In this document: one piece after another, positions 16,862-25,808 of the stretch | Layout: every line of letters begins with the position of its first letter | How positions within the stretch are numbered: the first letter of the stretch is position 1 | Origin: Clostridia bacterium | Lineage (GTDB): Bacteria > Bacillota > Clostridia > Christensenellales > UBA1242 | Direction: 5' to 3' | Assembly (NCBI GenBank): GCA_017537515.1 | Contig: JAFYKO010000082.1 | Location: forward strand, 1-45,175 | DNA: 45,175 nucleotides | Position numbers and translations under genes: made by a program | Notes under the pieces: model-generated | The model's input: only the letters and a program-made list of their open reading frames with translations | Told to the model about the DNA's origin: nothing | Database searches by the model: none

Positions 16862-18172
16862 TTAAAATATTGTGTTTTTGGGTTTGATTTTATCTTGATT
16901 AAATTCGTGCAGTTTTTCTTCGGTGAAATTGATACTCTCCGCTTCAAGTTCCCATTTCTTCTTAAGCCATTTATACTTTTTATTGCCGATGACATTGTCG
17001 TAGACAAGCACCACAAGTCCTTGTAGGATGTAGATATAGTATGTCATAAATCTCCACAATAGGAGAGCCCACGTGAGCATAACATTATTTGAGAACACCA
17101 TCGCAAAAAGAGCTGTAAATGAAAGTTCATTGACGCCCGTTCCGCCTGGAAGTGGCACGAAGCTTGCAGCCATATCAATAAGCATTGAAAGAAGAAGGAG
17201 CGTGAAATACATCGAAAAATCGAAATAACCAATCAGGCAACTGTACACAAAGAATGGAAGAGAATAATGCATTATCCACACAATCATAGTGATTGCTATT
17301 TGCCCGAGGAATGACCAAATTCTTCTTGCATAGTTTTTGATTGTAACTTGAAAGTCTGTTACTATCTTAATAACTTGGTTGTATCGTTTTTCATAGTCTT
17401 TTATGATTTTTATCTTTTGCAAGAATTTTAATGCCCAGACAACCAATTTTTTTCCAAGTCGTTGGTTGACAGAAAGCAAAAGCACGCCTACCATTATCAT
17501 TGCATTTGCCGCCCAGCCGATAATACTAAGCGGACGGATATAATTGAAGTTTGGGCCAAGGTCAACAAAGAAACTAGCAAAAATCGCAATTGTCCAAAGC
17601 GAAGACATACAAATTGTTTGCACAACGTATTTCCCCATTGGCACCGAGATTGCGGAAGAGGCGTTAAGCCCACGTTTTGTCATATAGAAGATTTGGAATG
17701 GTTGCCCACCGCTTGCCATTGGTGTGATTGAGTCATAATATCTGCCATAAGCGTGTGTTTTGTAAGCTAAAAAAGGCCTCGAGCGTCCTGTCGATTGTCT
17801 GATGAGGATATTCATTCTTAGGGATTCTAGTATTTGCATTGCACACCATACGTACAACATTATAAGCAGGACTTCAAACGAAAAAGTGGAGTTGAGAAGT
17901 GTCGAAATTGACATATCCTCTGATTGCCCAATCTGAATGCCGAGTATCACGCCGATAACAACAAGGTTAAGAAGAAAGAAAATGAGATTTACATATTTGT
18001 TTTTCTTTGTTTTTTGTTTTGCAACGGTTTGGGCCGCTTGGTCAATATCTTTTCGAAAGTGTTTTTTGATTGTTGAAAGAAAAAGCTTAGTGCCTTGTTT
18101 TGTATTTTCGACACTATGTGGCTTTAATAATTTTATTTTTTTATAAATCTTAAACTTTCTATTCTTTTTCAT
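16862..18172 (-). CDS. Polytopic membrane protein, LPG synthase/UPF0104 family
   Basis: 436 aa with a basic cytosolic N-terminus (about 65 residues) and several membrane helices. The motif PLPGGTGVNELSF matches the conserved PxPGGxGxxE signature of the UPF0104/AglD-like fold, which includes the flippase half of lysyl-phosphatidylglycerol synthase (MprF). No aminoacyl-transferase domain is attached, so it is a stand-alone membrane domain; its substrate is unknown, possibly a lipid or lipid-linked product. In-frame TTG codons at 18178 and 18175 precede the ATG at 18172, used here. No clear ribosome binding site is visible. Confidence 0.82.
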   Translation of the reverse strand: MKKNRKFKIYKKIKLLKPHSVENTKQGTKLFLSTIKKHFRKDIDQAAQTVAKQKTKKNKYVNLIFFLLNLVVIGVILGIQIGQSEDMSISTLLNSTFSFEVLLIMLYVWCAMQILESLRMNILIRQSTGRSRPFLAYKTHAYGRYYDSITPMASGGQPFQIFYMTKRGLNASSAISVPMGKYVVQTICMSSLWTIAIFASFFVDLGPNFNYIRPLSIIGWAANAMIMVGVLLLSVNQRLGKKLVVWALKFLQKIKIIKDYEKRYNQVIKIVTDFQVTIKNYARRIWSFLGQIAITMIVWIMHYSLPFFVYSCLIGYFDFSMYFTLLLLSMLIDMAASFVPLPGGTGVNELSFTALFAMVFSNNVMLTWALLLWRFMTYYIYILQGLVVLVYDNVIGNKKYKWLKKKWELEAESINFTEEKLHEFNQDKIKPKNTIF

Positions 18173-18207
18173 CAACAATATTTTCTTATCTTTTTAGTTT
18201 TTATTTG

Positions 18208-18235
18208 AAAAATTTGACGCCGTTCTTAGCGTCAA
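18208..18235 (-). terminator. Terminator of the foldase lipoprotein gene
   Basis: Minus-strand TTGACGC-8 nt-GCGTCAA is a perfect 7-bp stem followed within two bases by a run of T. It lies about 60 nt downstream of the stop at 18293. Confidence 0.85.
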
Positions 18236-18292
18236 AAGTTTCTTATTTTAGTCTTACCCAAAACTTGCAAAAATTGCAGTAATAGGGATTTT

Positions 18293-20038
18293 TTAGTACA
18301 ACGCTGAAATGTTTTTTGGATAAGTTGTAATTTTTGCATCATCTTTTAGTGCGTTGAGATTTAGGGTTTGAAGATATGCAATATCATCGCTTACAAGTTT
18401 TTCATACACAAGGTCAAAGATTGTTTTTGTGTTGAACTCGGTGAGTTTGAATGTTTGAATTCTTTCAATATTTGCTTCAAGAGTTTCGCCGGTTGCGTTT
18501 GTGAGTGAAAATGACTCAAAGTTGTTTTCATTTATTTCAAATACATTTTCAACAGCACCTGCATAAAACAAGATGTGAATCCCGTATTCACTTTCAACAT
18601 CGCTGTGTGGGAGGCTGAGATACTCGTCATAATTCCACAAGATGTCACCAAAGTTTCCGTTGCCTTCGTCATAAAGTTCTCTTGCAACGTTTGTGAAGCT
18701 TTTTACCATTTTGCGGTCTTCAGTGCCTACGATATATTCATATTCTGCGTTTTTGTTTCCGTCATCTTCGTTGTAATCAAACATATAGTCTCGGAAGATT
18801 TCCATTTTTTGTTCTGCGGATTTGCCTTCAATGTCGTTTTGGATTCTGTCATAAAGTTCGCTGACTGTCATTGAAGTTGCTTCACCATTGAGTTTAACTT
18901 TTGTTGCGTCAATAATTTTTCTGCGTTCTGCGTTAATAACATTTGGGTCTTCGCCGGCTTTGAGTGCGTTGTCAAGGTCGGTGAGTGCTTCTTTTTGTGC
19001 ATCGGTGAATTTAACCAAAATATGGCTTACGTAAAAATATTCGCCGAGGTCAAATTTGTCTTCATCAAGAACATAATTCATACTTGCACGATTTGAAAGA
19101 ATGTCAGACTTGAATGTGCTTGTGTCGATGCTGTATTTGGTGTAAGAGTGTTTCATACTTTCTTGAAGATAATAGAACACATCATTGACACTTATGCTTG
19201 ATTTGCCAATTTCGCCTTGAAGATATTCACTGTAAAGTTCAAGATAGGCATTGTCTTTCATAATATTGTAGACACGTTTGATTTCGTTTTCCCAAACTTT
19301 CACATCTTTTGTGCTTTTGCCCTTAGATTTTGCATAGTCTTTAAGGTCGTTCATATAACGTTTTTGTGCTTCTTTCAAAACTGTGCTTGAATCCACTTTG
19401 TCTGCGTATGCAGATTTGATTGAAGTTATTGTTGCACTTTCGTCATCCACATAAGTGTGGTTGATTGTTGGATTTTCTTCTTTGTCAAGAACGTGGATAT
19501 ACCATTCGCCATCTTGACCTTGAATTATTTCAGCTTGTTTTTCATATTCTTCAAAAGTTTTCGCAGTTGACTCTTCTTCTGTTATTTCACTTGGAGTTGT
19601 GAGGTCCCAATCTTTTATAACTGCGGATTCATAATCAGCCAAGATTTGAAGAAGGCTGTCGTAAGTGTTTTCCCAAACTTTGTTGTAGTATTCGTCCTTT
19701 TCTGCATTGGTGGTCAAGATTTCGCCATTTGCAATAAGTCTTGAAGTCTCATTGATTGTGATTTCTTGGTTGATGAGGTGGTCAACAAGATAGTTTACTG
19801 CTGATTTGCCGGTTTTCCCACTGTTTGAAAGGGTTTCCCCATATCGGTTTTGTGCTTGGATAAGCTCTTCTCTTGTGATTGTAACGGTGTGTTTCTTTCC
19901 GTTGTCGAGGGTGTACTGTATCTGTGCGATTGGTGCAGAAAGATATTTTGCATTGTTGAGTGCAAACAAATCGCAACCTGCAAAAGCAAATGCAACACAG
20001 AAAATCATTGAAAGTACGATTGCAAATTTCTTCTTCAT
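18293..20038 (-). CDS. PrsA/SurA-like peptidyl-prolyl isomerase lipoprotein
   Basis: 581 aa. A signal peptide ends in the lipobox FAGC with Cys22 as the lipidation site. The N-terminal part has a SurA-N-like helical region (QNRYGETLSNSGK then YLVDHLINQEI). The segment EYFYVSHILVKF near residue 335 is the start of a parvulin (PpiC) domain, where HILV is typical; a second region FGDILWNYDEY...ESEYGIHILFY shows the closing GIHI motif. Known members fold exported proteins outside the membrane; it could assist the large exported proteins encoded here (inference). The domain is interrupted by long insertions and the protein is about twice PrsA length. AGGAGA precedes the ATG. Confidence 0.82.
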   Translation of the reverse strand: MKKKFAIVLSMIFCVAFAFAGCDLFALNNAKYLSAPIAQIQYTLDNGKKHTVTITREELIQAQNRYGETLSNSGKTGKSAVNYLVDHLINQEITINETSRLIANGEILTTNAEKDEYYNKVWENTYDSLLQILADYESAVIKDWDLTTPSEITEEESTAKTFEEYEKQAEIIQGQDGEWYIHVLDKEENPTINHTYVDDESATITSIKSAYADKVDSSTVLKEAQKRYMNDLKDYAKSKGKSTKDVKVWENEIKRVYNIMKDNAYLELYSEYLQGEIGKSSISVNDVFYYLQESMKHSYTKYSIDTSTFKSDILSNRASMNYVLDEDKFDLGEYFYVSHILVKFTDAQKEALTDLDNALKAGEDPNVINAERRKIIDATKVKLNGEATSMTVSELYDRIQNDIEGKSAEQKMEIFRDYMFDYNEDDGNKNAEYEYIVGTEDRKMVKSFTNVARELYDEGNGNFGDILWNYDEYLSLPHSDVESEYGIHILFYAGAVENVFEINENNFESFSLTNATGETLEANIERIQTFKLTEFNTKTIFDLVYEKLVSDDIAYLQTLNLNALKDDAKITTYPKNISALY

Positions 20039-20191
20039 TGTTTCTCCTAAATTTGTTTTTTGTGCCCTTTTGAGCGTTTGATAGGTTAATTATATACGAA
20101 TATATCAAAAAAATCAACTATTTTTGCACAATTCATTTTTAGTGCTTTGATTATTTTTGTCTTGCGGGTTTTTTTGTGGTGTTCAGGCTTC

Positions 20192-20247
20192 GGGGCGGGC
20201 TCGCCCGCAGTGCGTCTCCGACGCACCGCTCGGGCGACCTCCGCCCC
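20192..20247. repeat. GC-rich nested palindrome, element 1
   Basis: Three nested stems: GGGGCGG (20192-20198) with CCGCCCC (20241-20247), TCGCCCG (20201-20207) with CGGGCGA (20231-20237), and GTGCGTC (20210-20216) with GACGCAC (20220-20226) around a 3-nt loop. It is far richer in GC than the surrounding spacer. The mfd stop at 20254 lies in its flank. It is followed by no T run, so it is not an ordinary terminator. It shares GGGCGGGC-type outer arms with the palindromes at 38295 and 41722. Confidence 0.8.
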
Positions 20248-20253
20248 TCCCCC

Positions 20254-23200
20254 TCACTCCCAAACTTTTTCATTTAAAAGCATATTGAGTTTTTCTTCAT
20301 TCGAACCATCATTCTCAATAATTTTTTCCAATTTGTCATAAAAATATATCACAAATTGTTTATTGTTTATGACAATTCTTCTCGCATTCTTCTTTTGTGC
20401 GATGTGTTTTACAAGCCCAAGCGTAAGAAGGTTTTCAACTTCTTTTGGTGGCTTTCCATAAAGCCCGATAAGGTTGTTTCTTATGCTTTCAATAGAAAAC
20501 TGCGAGGTTATATCACTCACTTCGGTGATAAGTTTTATTCTGTCTTCCTCTATTCCTATATAACTTTCTGGCACAAAAGCATCAACTGCAATATCCAGCT
20601 TGACTTCTCTTGCATTTTCTGACTTTTCGCCTTTGACCTCTTTCACGGCAAGGTGCAAGAGTTTGTAATACAAATCATAACCGACTTTAAGCATATTTCC
20701 GTGCTGTTGTTTTCCAAGAACATTACCCGCACCACGAATATCAAGGTCGGCAAGGGCGATTTTGTACCCACTTCCAAGTGCAGTGTTTTCCATAAGTGCA
20801 GAGAGTCTGTTGTAGGCATCGTTTGTAAGTTGCTTATCGCCCGAAAAGGTAAGATAAGCATATGCAGTCCTATTTGAACGCCCTATTCTCCCCCTTATTT
20901 GATAAAGTTGCGAAAGTCCCAGTTTGTCAGCGTCAATAACAATAAGCGTGTTGGCTGTTGGGAGGTTAATGCCATTCTCAATCAAAGTTGTTGAAACCAA
21001 AATATCGTATTCGTGTGCATAAAGCTTTAAAATGCTATCCTCAAGGAGTTTTTGACTGAGTCTGCCATGAGTTACGCCAATTCTTGCGTTAGGAATAAGG
21101 CTTTTGACGTACGTTGCAAAGTCGTAAATGGTGTCTATACGGTTGTAAATAATCAAAATTTGCCCGTTTCTTGCTAGTTCTTGTTTGCTTGCCTCAACAA
21201 GAATCTCTTCACTGAATGGAGTTACAAACGTTTGAACCGGCTGTCTTTCTTTTGGTGGAGTGTCAATAATAGAAATATCTCGAATTCCCGAAAGCGACAT
21301 ATGAAGAGTGCGAGGAATTGGTGTTGCTGAAAGCGAAAGAACGTCAATATCGCATTTCAAGTTTTTGATTTTTTCCTTGTCCTCAACGCCAAACCTCTGC
21401 TCCTCATCAAGAACCAAAAGGCCCAAATCTTTGAACTTAACCTTATCGCTTAGAAGTTTATGAGTTCCGCAAACAAGGTTGATTTCCCCATTTTCAAGGC
21501 CGGAAAGAACATCTTTTTCCTCTGTCCCTTTCATAAGTCTGTTGAATCTTGCAATCTTAACCATAAACCCACTGAATCTGTTTTTGCAAGTCTGGAAATG
21601 TTGCTCTGCCAGAATGGTTGTAGGGCATAAAAACGCAACTTGTTTTCCGCTTAAAATTGCTTTGTATATGGCCCGAATTGCCACTTCGGTTTTTCCAAAC
21701 CCGACATCTCCGCAGACAAGTCTATCCATAATTCTTGTGCTTTCCATATCGGCTTTTATGTCGGCGATAGCCCTTGCTTGGTCGGGTGTTTCGTCATAAG
21801 GAAATGCCTCTTCAAACTGTTCCATCAAATAGTCGTCTTTGTTGTAAACAAACCCTTTTGACTGTTCTCTTTTTGCATAAAGTTTGACAAGGTCAAATGC
21901 AAGTTCTTTTACATTCTTATAAACCTTTTCCTTAACCCTTGCAAACTCCACGCCTCCAAGTTTGTTTAGTTTTGGTGCAGTTTCGCTTGTGTGATAGGAA
22001 GATAGCATATCCGCTTGGTCGCTTGGTAAATAAAATCTATCCCCGCCCGCATATTCGAGAATGAAATAATCTTTCAATGCACCGTTAAGGCTGAGTTTTT
22101 CAAGCCCAACGCATTTGCCAACACCGTGAGTTTCGTGGACAACATACTCCCCAATTTTTGGAACAAACAAGGCATTCTTGGATTTCGTAAGTGTGTTTTT
22201 TTCTTTCTTGAAAACGTCGTAAGTTCCAATAAGCACAGCATTTGAGTCAAGAAGATTTGCAGAATATGGAAGGAAGTCTGTTTCCAAATGTATTTTTGTT
22301 TTTTGCTTTGTGCTTAAAAATTGCTCTGAAAAGAACCGCTCCAAGATTTCTTTGTTTTTCTCGTTTTTGCAAAATATAAAAACTTCTTTTCCGCAGTCTG
22401 TGTGGTATTTTATGTCATTAAGCATTTCTTTGAAATCATAGACATAATTTTTTGATTGAAGAATACTAAAATTCAAAAAGTCTTCAACATCAAAAAAGGT
22501 TTTCCCAACAATGCTTGAAAATGCGGTTATCCCAGCATTTGTCTTCAATACATTTTCAAATTCTTTTATGCTAGAAATATCTGCATAATTTTTGGCGATG
22601 TCATAAATTTGTTTTGGTTCGTCAAAAAATACTTTGTCAGCCAAATCCAAGATATTGAAAAACCTTTTAGAATCAGTATTTTTGACATTTTCGGGTGTGA
22701 ATTTTAGGTCAAATACATTTATTTTTTCAACATTTTTAATAAACCTTTTTTCAAGTGCAGAAATTTCTGAAATTTTTTCAAGTAGGGTATCAAAAAATTC
22801 AAGTTTGAAAATATTTTCCCCGCCGATAGGAAAAATTTGAAGCGTGTCGCCCTTGATTGTGTATTGCCCTTTTGAGGCAACAAATTCTGTGCGGGTGTAT
22901 CCCATTTCAGTCAATTTCTTAGATAAATTTGCAAGGTCATAATCTTTGTCTTTTTCACAAGTAAGTGAACCTTGAAGGATTGTTTTGAGGCTTGGAGTTT
23001 TTTGGAAGAGTGCATCCGGGGATGCAAAGATAATATCAATCTCACCAAGCAAAAATTTGTTGACGGCCTCCACAAAATCAGCTTTAAGGTTGTTATCTAC
23101 AAGGCCAAGTGCGTTTTCAAATGCTGTTGTAATAAACCTCGACTTCAAACCCATTGCCGAAGTCATTTGTGCAATCTTGGTGCTTGAAGCTAGGTCCCTT

Positions 23201-23349
23201 GAAACAAAAACTCCCGCCTTTCCGCAAAGTGCAAGAAAAAGACCTTTGAGTTCTGTATTTAACCCAAAGACCATTTGGTTTGTTTTGTTTTCTATGTTTT
23301 TTTGAAACTGCTCAAGTTTCTTATTTCCAATTAATTCAATCAAATTCAT
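20254..23349 (-). CDS. mfd: Transcription-repair coupling factor Mfd
   Basis: 1031 aa, somewhat shorter than most Mfd (about 1150). The order is standard: UvrB-like N-terminal region with GQYTIKGDTLQIFPIGGE, an RNA-polymerase-interacting domain around YFILEYAGGDRFYLPSDQ, a superfamily 2 translocase with Walker A GDVGFGKT (about residue 547) and the DEEQ box near 648, then motif VI QIRGRIGRSNR and a C-terminal domain. Mfd removes RNA polymerase stalled at DNA lesions and recruits UvrA. It starts 15 nt after pth, matching the conserved pth-mfd order of Firmicutes. Its 3' end borders GC-rich element 1. Confidence 0.97.
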   Translation of the reverse strand: MNLIELIGNKKLEQFQKNIENKTNQMVFGLNTELKGLFLALCGKAGVFVSRDLASSTKIAQMTSAMGLKSRFITTAFENALGLVDNNLKADFVEAVNKFLLGEIDIIFASPDALFQKTPSLKTILQGSLTCEKDKDYDLANLSKKLTEMGYTRTEFVASKGQYTIKGDTLQIFPIGGENIFKLEFFDTLLEKISEISALEKRFIKNVEKINVFDLKFTPENVKNTDSKRFFNILDLADKVFFDEPKQIYDIAKNYADISSIKEFENVLKTNAGITAFSSIVGKTFFDVEDFLNFSILQSKNYVYDFKEMLNDIKYHTDCGKEVFIFCKNEKNKEILERFFSEQFLSTKQKTKIHLETDFLPYSANLLDSNAVLIGTYDVFKKEKNTLTKSKNALFVPKIGEYVVHETHGVGKCVGLEKLSLNGALKDYFILEYAGGDRFYLPSDQADMLSSYHTSETAPKLNKLGGVEFARVKEKVYKNVKELAFDLVKLYAKREQSKGFVYNKDDYLMEQFEEAFPYDETPDQARAIADIKADMESTRIMDRLVCGDVGFGKTEVAIRAIYKAILSGKQVAFLCPTTILAEQHFQTCKNRFSGFMVKIARFNRLMKGTEEKDVLSGLENGEINLVCGTHKLLSDKVKFKDLGLLVLDEEQRFGVEDKEKIKNLKCDIDVLSLSATPIPRTLHMSLSGIRDISIIDTPPKERQPVQTFVTPFSEEILVEASKQELARNGQILIIYNRIDTIYDFATYVKSLIPNARIGVTHGRLSQKLLEDSILKLYAHEYDILVSTTLIENGINLPTANTLIVIDADKLGLSQLYQIRGRIGRSNRTAYAYLTFSGDKQLTNDAYNRLSALMENTALGSGYKIALADLDIRGAGNVLGKQQHGNMLKVGYDLYYKLLHLAVKEVKGEKSENAREVKLDIAVDAFVPESYIGIEEDRIKLITEVSDITSQFSIESIRNNLIGLYGKPPKEVENLLTLGLVKHIAQKKNARRIVINNKQFVIYFYDKLEKIIENDGSNEEKLNMLLNEKVWE

Positions 23350-23364
23350 TTCAGTTTTATTAAA

Positions 23365-23892
23365 TCACATTTCCTCTAATTTGTCAAGAAGGAACTCCAC
23401 GACTTCGTCAATTACCTTCTCCAAAACCTCGGCATTTTCCCCTTTTATTTTGGAAAGCACATAATCTGCAAGGTCTTGTCCATTTTCGGGCCTGCCGATA
23501 CCAATTCTAAGGCGTGGAAAATCCGAACCAATATTTTGGACTATGTTTCTCATACCATTATGCGTGCCACCGCTTCCGCCTGTCTTGAAACGATACGTCC
23601 CAATAGGAAGGTCTATATCATCGACAACAACCAAAATATCATTGTTTTTGAGTTTGAATTTGTTTTTAAAACTCTGTGCAGAAGACCCGCTGAGGTTCAT
23701 ATAGGTTTTAGGTTTTGCGACGAGTATTTTTGTATCATTCAAATAAAACTCCCCGACACTTGCGTGGCAATAGGTTTTTGAAAACTTAAACTCGCACTTC
23801 TCTGCAAGTTTATCCATAACCATAAAGCCAATGTTGTGGTATGTGTTGTCATATCTTTTTTCTGGGTTTCCAAGTCCGATTAATAACTTCAT
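23365..23892 (-). CDS. pth: Peptidyl-tRNA hydrolase
   Basis: 175 aa. The N-terminus MKLLIGLGNPEKRYDNTYHN contains the conserved Asn9 and catalytic His19; KPKTYMNLSG and VVDDIDLPIGTYRFK follow, all typical of bacterial Pth. It recycles peptidyl-tRNA released during abortive translation. AGGTG precedes the ATG. It lies 13 nt after the glmU-like gene and 15 nt before mfd, in one operon. Confidence 0.97.
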   Translation of the reverse strand: MKLLIGLGNPEKRYDNTYHNIGFMVMDKLAEKCEFKFSKTYCHASVGEFYLNDTKILVAKPKTYMNLSGSSAQSFKNKFKLKNNDILVVVDDIDLPIGTYRFKTGGSGGTHNGMRNIVQNIGSDFPRLRIGIGRPENGQDLADYVLSKIKGENAEVLEKVIDEVVEFLLDKLEEM

Positions 23893-23905
23893 ATTTTCAC
23901 CTATT

Positions 23906-24682
23906 TTAAGTAATGTTTTTTCCGTTTAGTATTTTATCTCTTTCAATCTTTGCGTTTTGAAGAAAGCTGTTTTGAATTGTGCAACTTTCTTTTATGATTG
24001 AGTTTTCAATTCTGTTTCCGCTGTAAAGTCTTGTGCCTCTTCCGATAAAGGTTTTGCCTCCAATAGAGTTGTTTTCGTAAATCTCAACTCCGCCTTCGAT
24101 TATGCAATCGACGCCAATAAACACCGTTTGAGTGTCGTGAAATAATACACCATTTTGCATATGAAAGTCAAGTATGCGTTTTTTCATTGTCTGGCAGACA
24201 GTTGCAAATGTGGCTGGATTTTCGACGATAAAGAAGTCGTCCTCTCCAAACTCATTCGTGATTGCACCTTGAATCATACTTTCTTGACGTAAGTATTCTG
24301 TATTAAAAACATATCCACGCCTTAGCTTCATTGCATTGATGCCCTTTGCTTTTGCGTAAGCCAGAATTTCATTTACGGTTGTCTTTTTAATAAGTGGCGT
24401 GTCGCTGTAAAGCACAAGGGTGTAGGGTTTGTTGTTCAGCATTGGTTTGACAATGCCAATAACATCTGATTCTGGTGTGCAAAAAGTGGTTTTTATTTCA
24501 TAATCCGAAGAAGCAAGTTCGACATACTTCCACATTTTCTTACCACAAATTTCGAGGTCAAACGGCCTTGCATTGCCCCTAAAAGCGGGGTTTTTGTTGA
24601 GCAAAATTATGACAAGAACATCTTCATCTGTGTATTTTGCCTTTTCAACCTCTGTTATGGTTTCCTCTAAAAAAACTGCCAT
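23906..24682 (-). CDS. Reduced GlmU-like protein with left-handed beta-helix
   Basis: 258 aa against about 450 for GlmU. The middle (LVLYSDTPLIKKTTVNEIL) resembles the GlmU nucleotidyltransferase core, and about residues 190-250 form hexapeptide-repeat units (GVDCIIEGGVEIYENNSIGG...). The N-terminal GxGTRM nucleotide-binding signature and the C-terminal acetyltransferase region are both missing, so neither GlmU reaction is assured. Its place just before pth and mfd matches gcaD/glmU in Bacillus, so it is probably a descendant of glmU with a reduced or new role. The reading frame is intact, with AAGGTGG before the ATG, so it is not an obvious pseudogene. Confidence 0.7.
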   Translation of the reverse strand: MAVFLEETITEVEKAKYTDEDVLVIILLNKNPAFRGNARPFDLEICGKKMWKYVELASSDYEIKTTFCTPESDVIGIVKPMLNNKPYTLVLYSDTPLIKKTTVNEILAYAKAKGINAMKLRRGYVFNTEYLRQESMIQGAITNEFGEDDFFIVENPATFATVCQTMKKRILDFHMQNGVLFHDTQTVFIGVDCIIEGGVEIYENNSIGGKTFIGRGTRLYSGNRIENSIIKESCTIQNSFLQNAKIERDKILNGKNIT

Positions 24683-24710
24683 AAATTCACCACCTTTTTT
24701 TAAATGTAAA

Positions 24711-25784
24711 TTATTTCAATAATTTTTCTTTGGCTTTCGCCTCTGCGTCTTCGTCGGAAATGCTTGGGTTTTGACGGATGATATCCGCTTTTGCTTTGAG
24801 GAGCCAAACTTTGTTGTGTTTTTTCTCTGGAAGTTCGTTTGCAAAAGCTTGATAAAACTCCTCTCTGCTTTTTTCATAAAGTTCAAGTTTTTCTGAGATT
24901 TCTTCTTCCCACAATATAATTGCAATATCTTCCTTGTCCTCTTGTGGGCTTATGTCATACAAATACGCCTTCTCCTCTGGTGCGAGGTATTGGGCAAGTT
25001 TGAAGTCTTTTGTGTCGAGGTCGTGGATTGTTGCCTTTCTGCGAAGAAGGGCACTGACTGTACTACAAAATCTCATTTCTTTAATGAAGCTTACAATTTG
25101 AGTTATCACCATCAATGCAACTGGAAGCAAGAATACAATAATCAGTCCAATAGGTGTTGCGATATAAGAAAGAATTGTTGATATAAATGGCGTTTGTCCG
25201 CCGTATTCTGCCACGACAAAATCATCACGAACATAAACATCGTCTGCGTCGTTGTCGTTGCTGTCGCCGAGTGTTTCAAAATATTTGTTTCCATAATCAT
25301 CAAAATAGATGTTTATGATTCTATGGAAAACAAGAATGGCACCCGCATCAATAGCATCCTGTCTTGTCCAACGGTCCTTCTTGTGTGGGTCTGGGTTGTT
25401 TGGTGCAACCCAAGTTTCAGGGTCTGTTATTGTATGACTTGCCTTGAAGTCTGGACTTGCGTCAATTTGAAATTGAAATGATTGGTCATAAGGGTCGCAG
25501 AAGTTGTAATAGAATACAATAATATCTCCGACTTTGAGGTCTTTTTTGCTTGCGTCAACTTCTTTAATAAACACAAAGTCGCCGATATCAAAGCCACCAT
25601 CGACCATACTCCCCGTTTGCACAACAGCGAAATTATAGCCAAAAAAGGACTTCATTTCGTTGTCCTTTTTCCCGATATTCATAATGATAGAAACCACAAT
25701 CATTCCTAAAAGTGCAATATAGATTGTGTAAAAAATTATGCTTTTGATTGATTTTTTCTTTTTTTCTGGTTGAATTTGAGACAT
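24711..25784 (-). CDS. SipW-type signal peptidase I with cytosolic C-terminal extension (B)
   Basis: 357 aa against about 190 for SipW. A first membrane helix (about 15-37) precedes the catalytic serine in VVQTGSMVDGG (Ser59); the second catalytic residue is His154 in VFHRIINIY, the Ser-His arrangement of SipW/archaeal/ER signal peptidases rather than Ser-Lys. TLGDSND...D follows. Another hydrophobic stretch lies at about 200-234. The last 120 residues are charged, helical and predicted cytosolic, with no family I recognise. A long insert lies between Ser and His. It has a TAGGAA site and starts 24 nt after its paralogue. Confidence 0.88.
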   Translation of the reverse strand: MSQIQPEKKKKSIKSIIFYTIYIALLGMIVVSIIMNIGKKDNEMKSFFGYNFAVVQTGSMVDGGFDIGDFVFIKEVDASKKDLKVGDIIVFYYNFCDPYDQSFQFQIDASPDFKASHTITDPETWVAPNNPDPHKKDRWTRQDAIDAGAILVFHRIINIYFDDYGNKYFETLGDSNDNDADDVYVRDDFVVAEYGGQTPFISTILSYIATPIGLIIVFLLPVALMVITQIVSFIKEMRFCSTVSALLRRKATIHDLDTKDFKLAQYLAPEEKAYLYDISPQEDKEDIAIILWEEEISEKLELYEKSREEFYQAFANELPEKKHNKVWLLKAKADIIRQNPSISDEDAEAKAKEKLLK

Positions 25785-25808
25785 ATTTTTCCTATCTTGA
25801 TTTAAAAA

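Noticed and set aside
16156..17016. Longer form of the 16758 gene starting at 17016
   Set aside because: It would overlap the LPG-synthase-like gene by 155 bp and run through its terminator; the extension is a frame shadow.
20147..20341. Plus-strand frame through palindromic element 1
   Set aside because: Antisense to the mfd end and made of palindrome sequence; no ribosome binding site.
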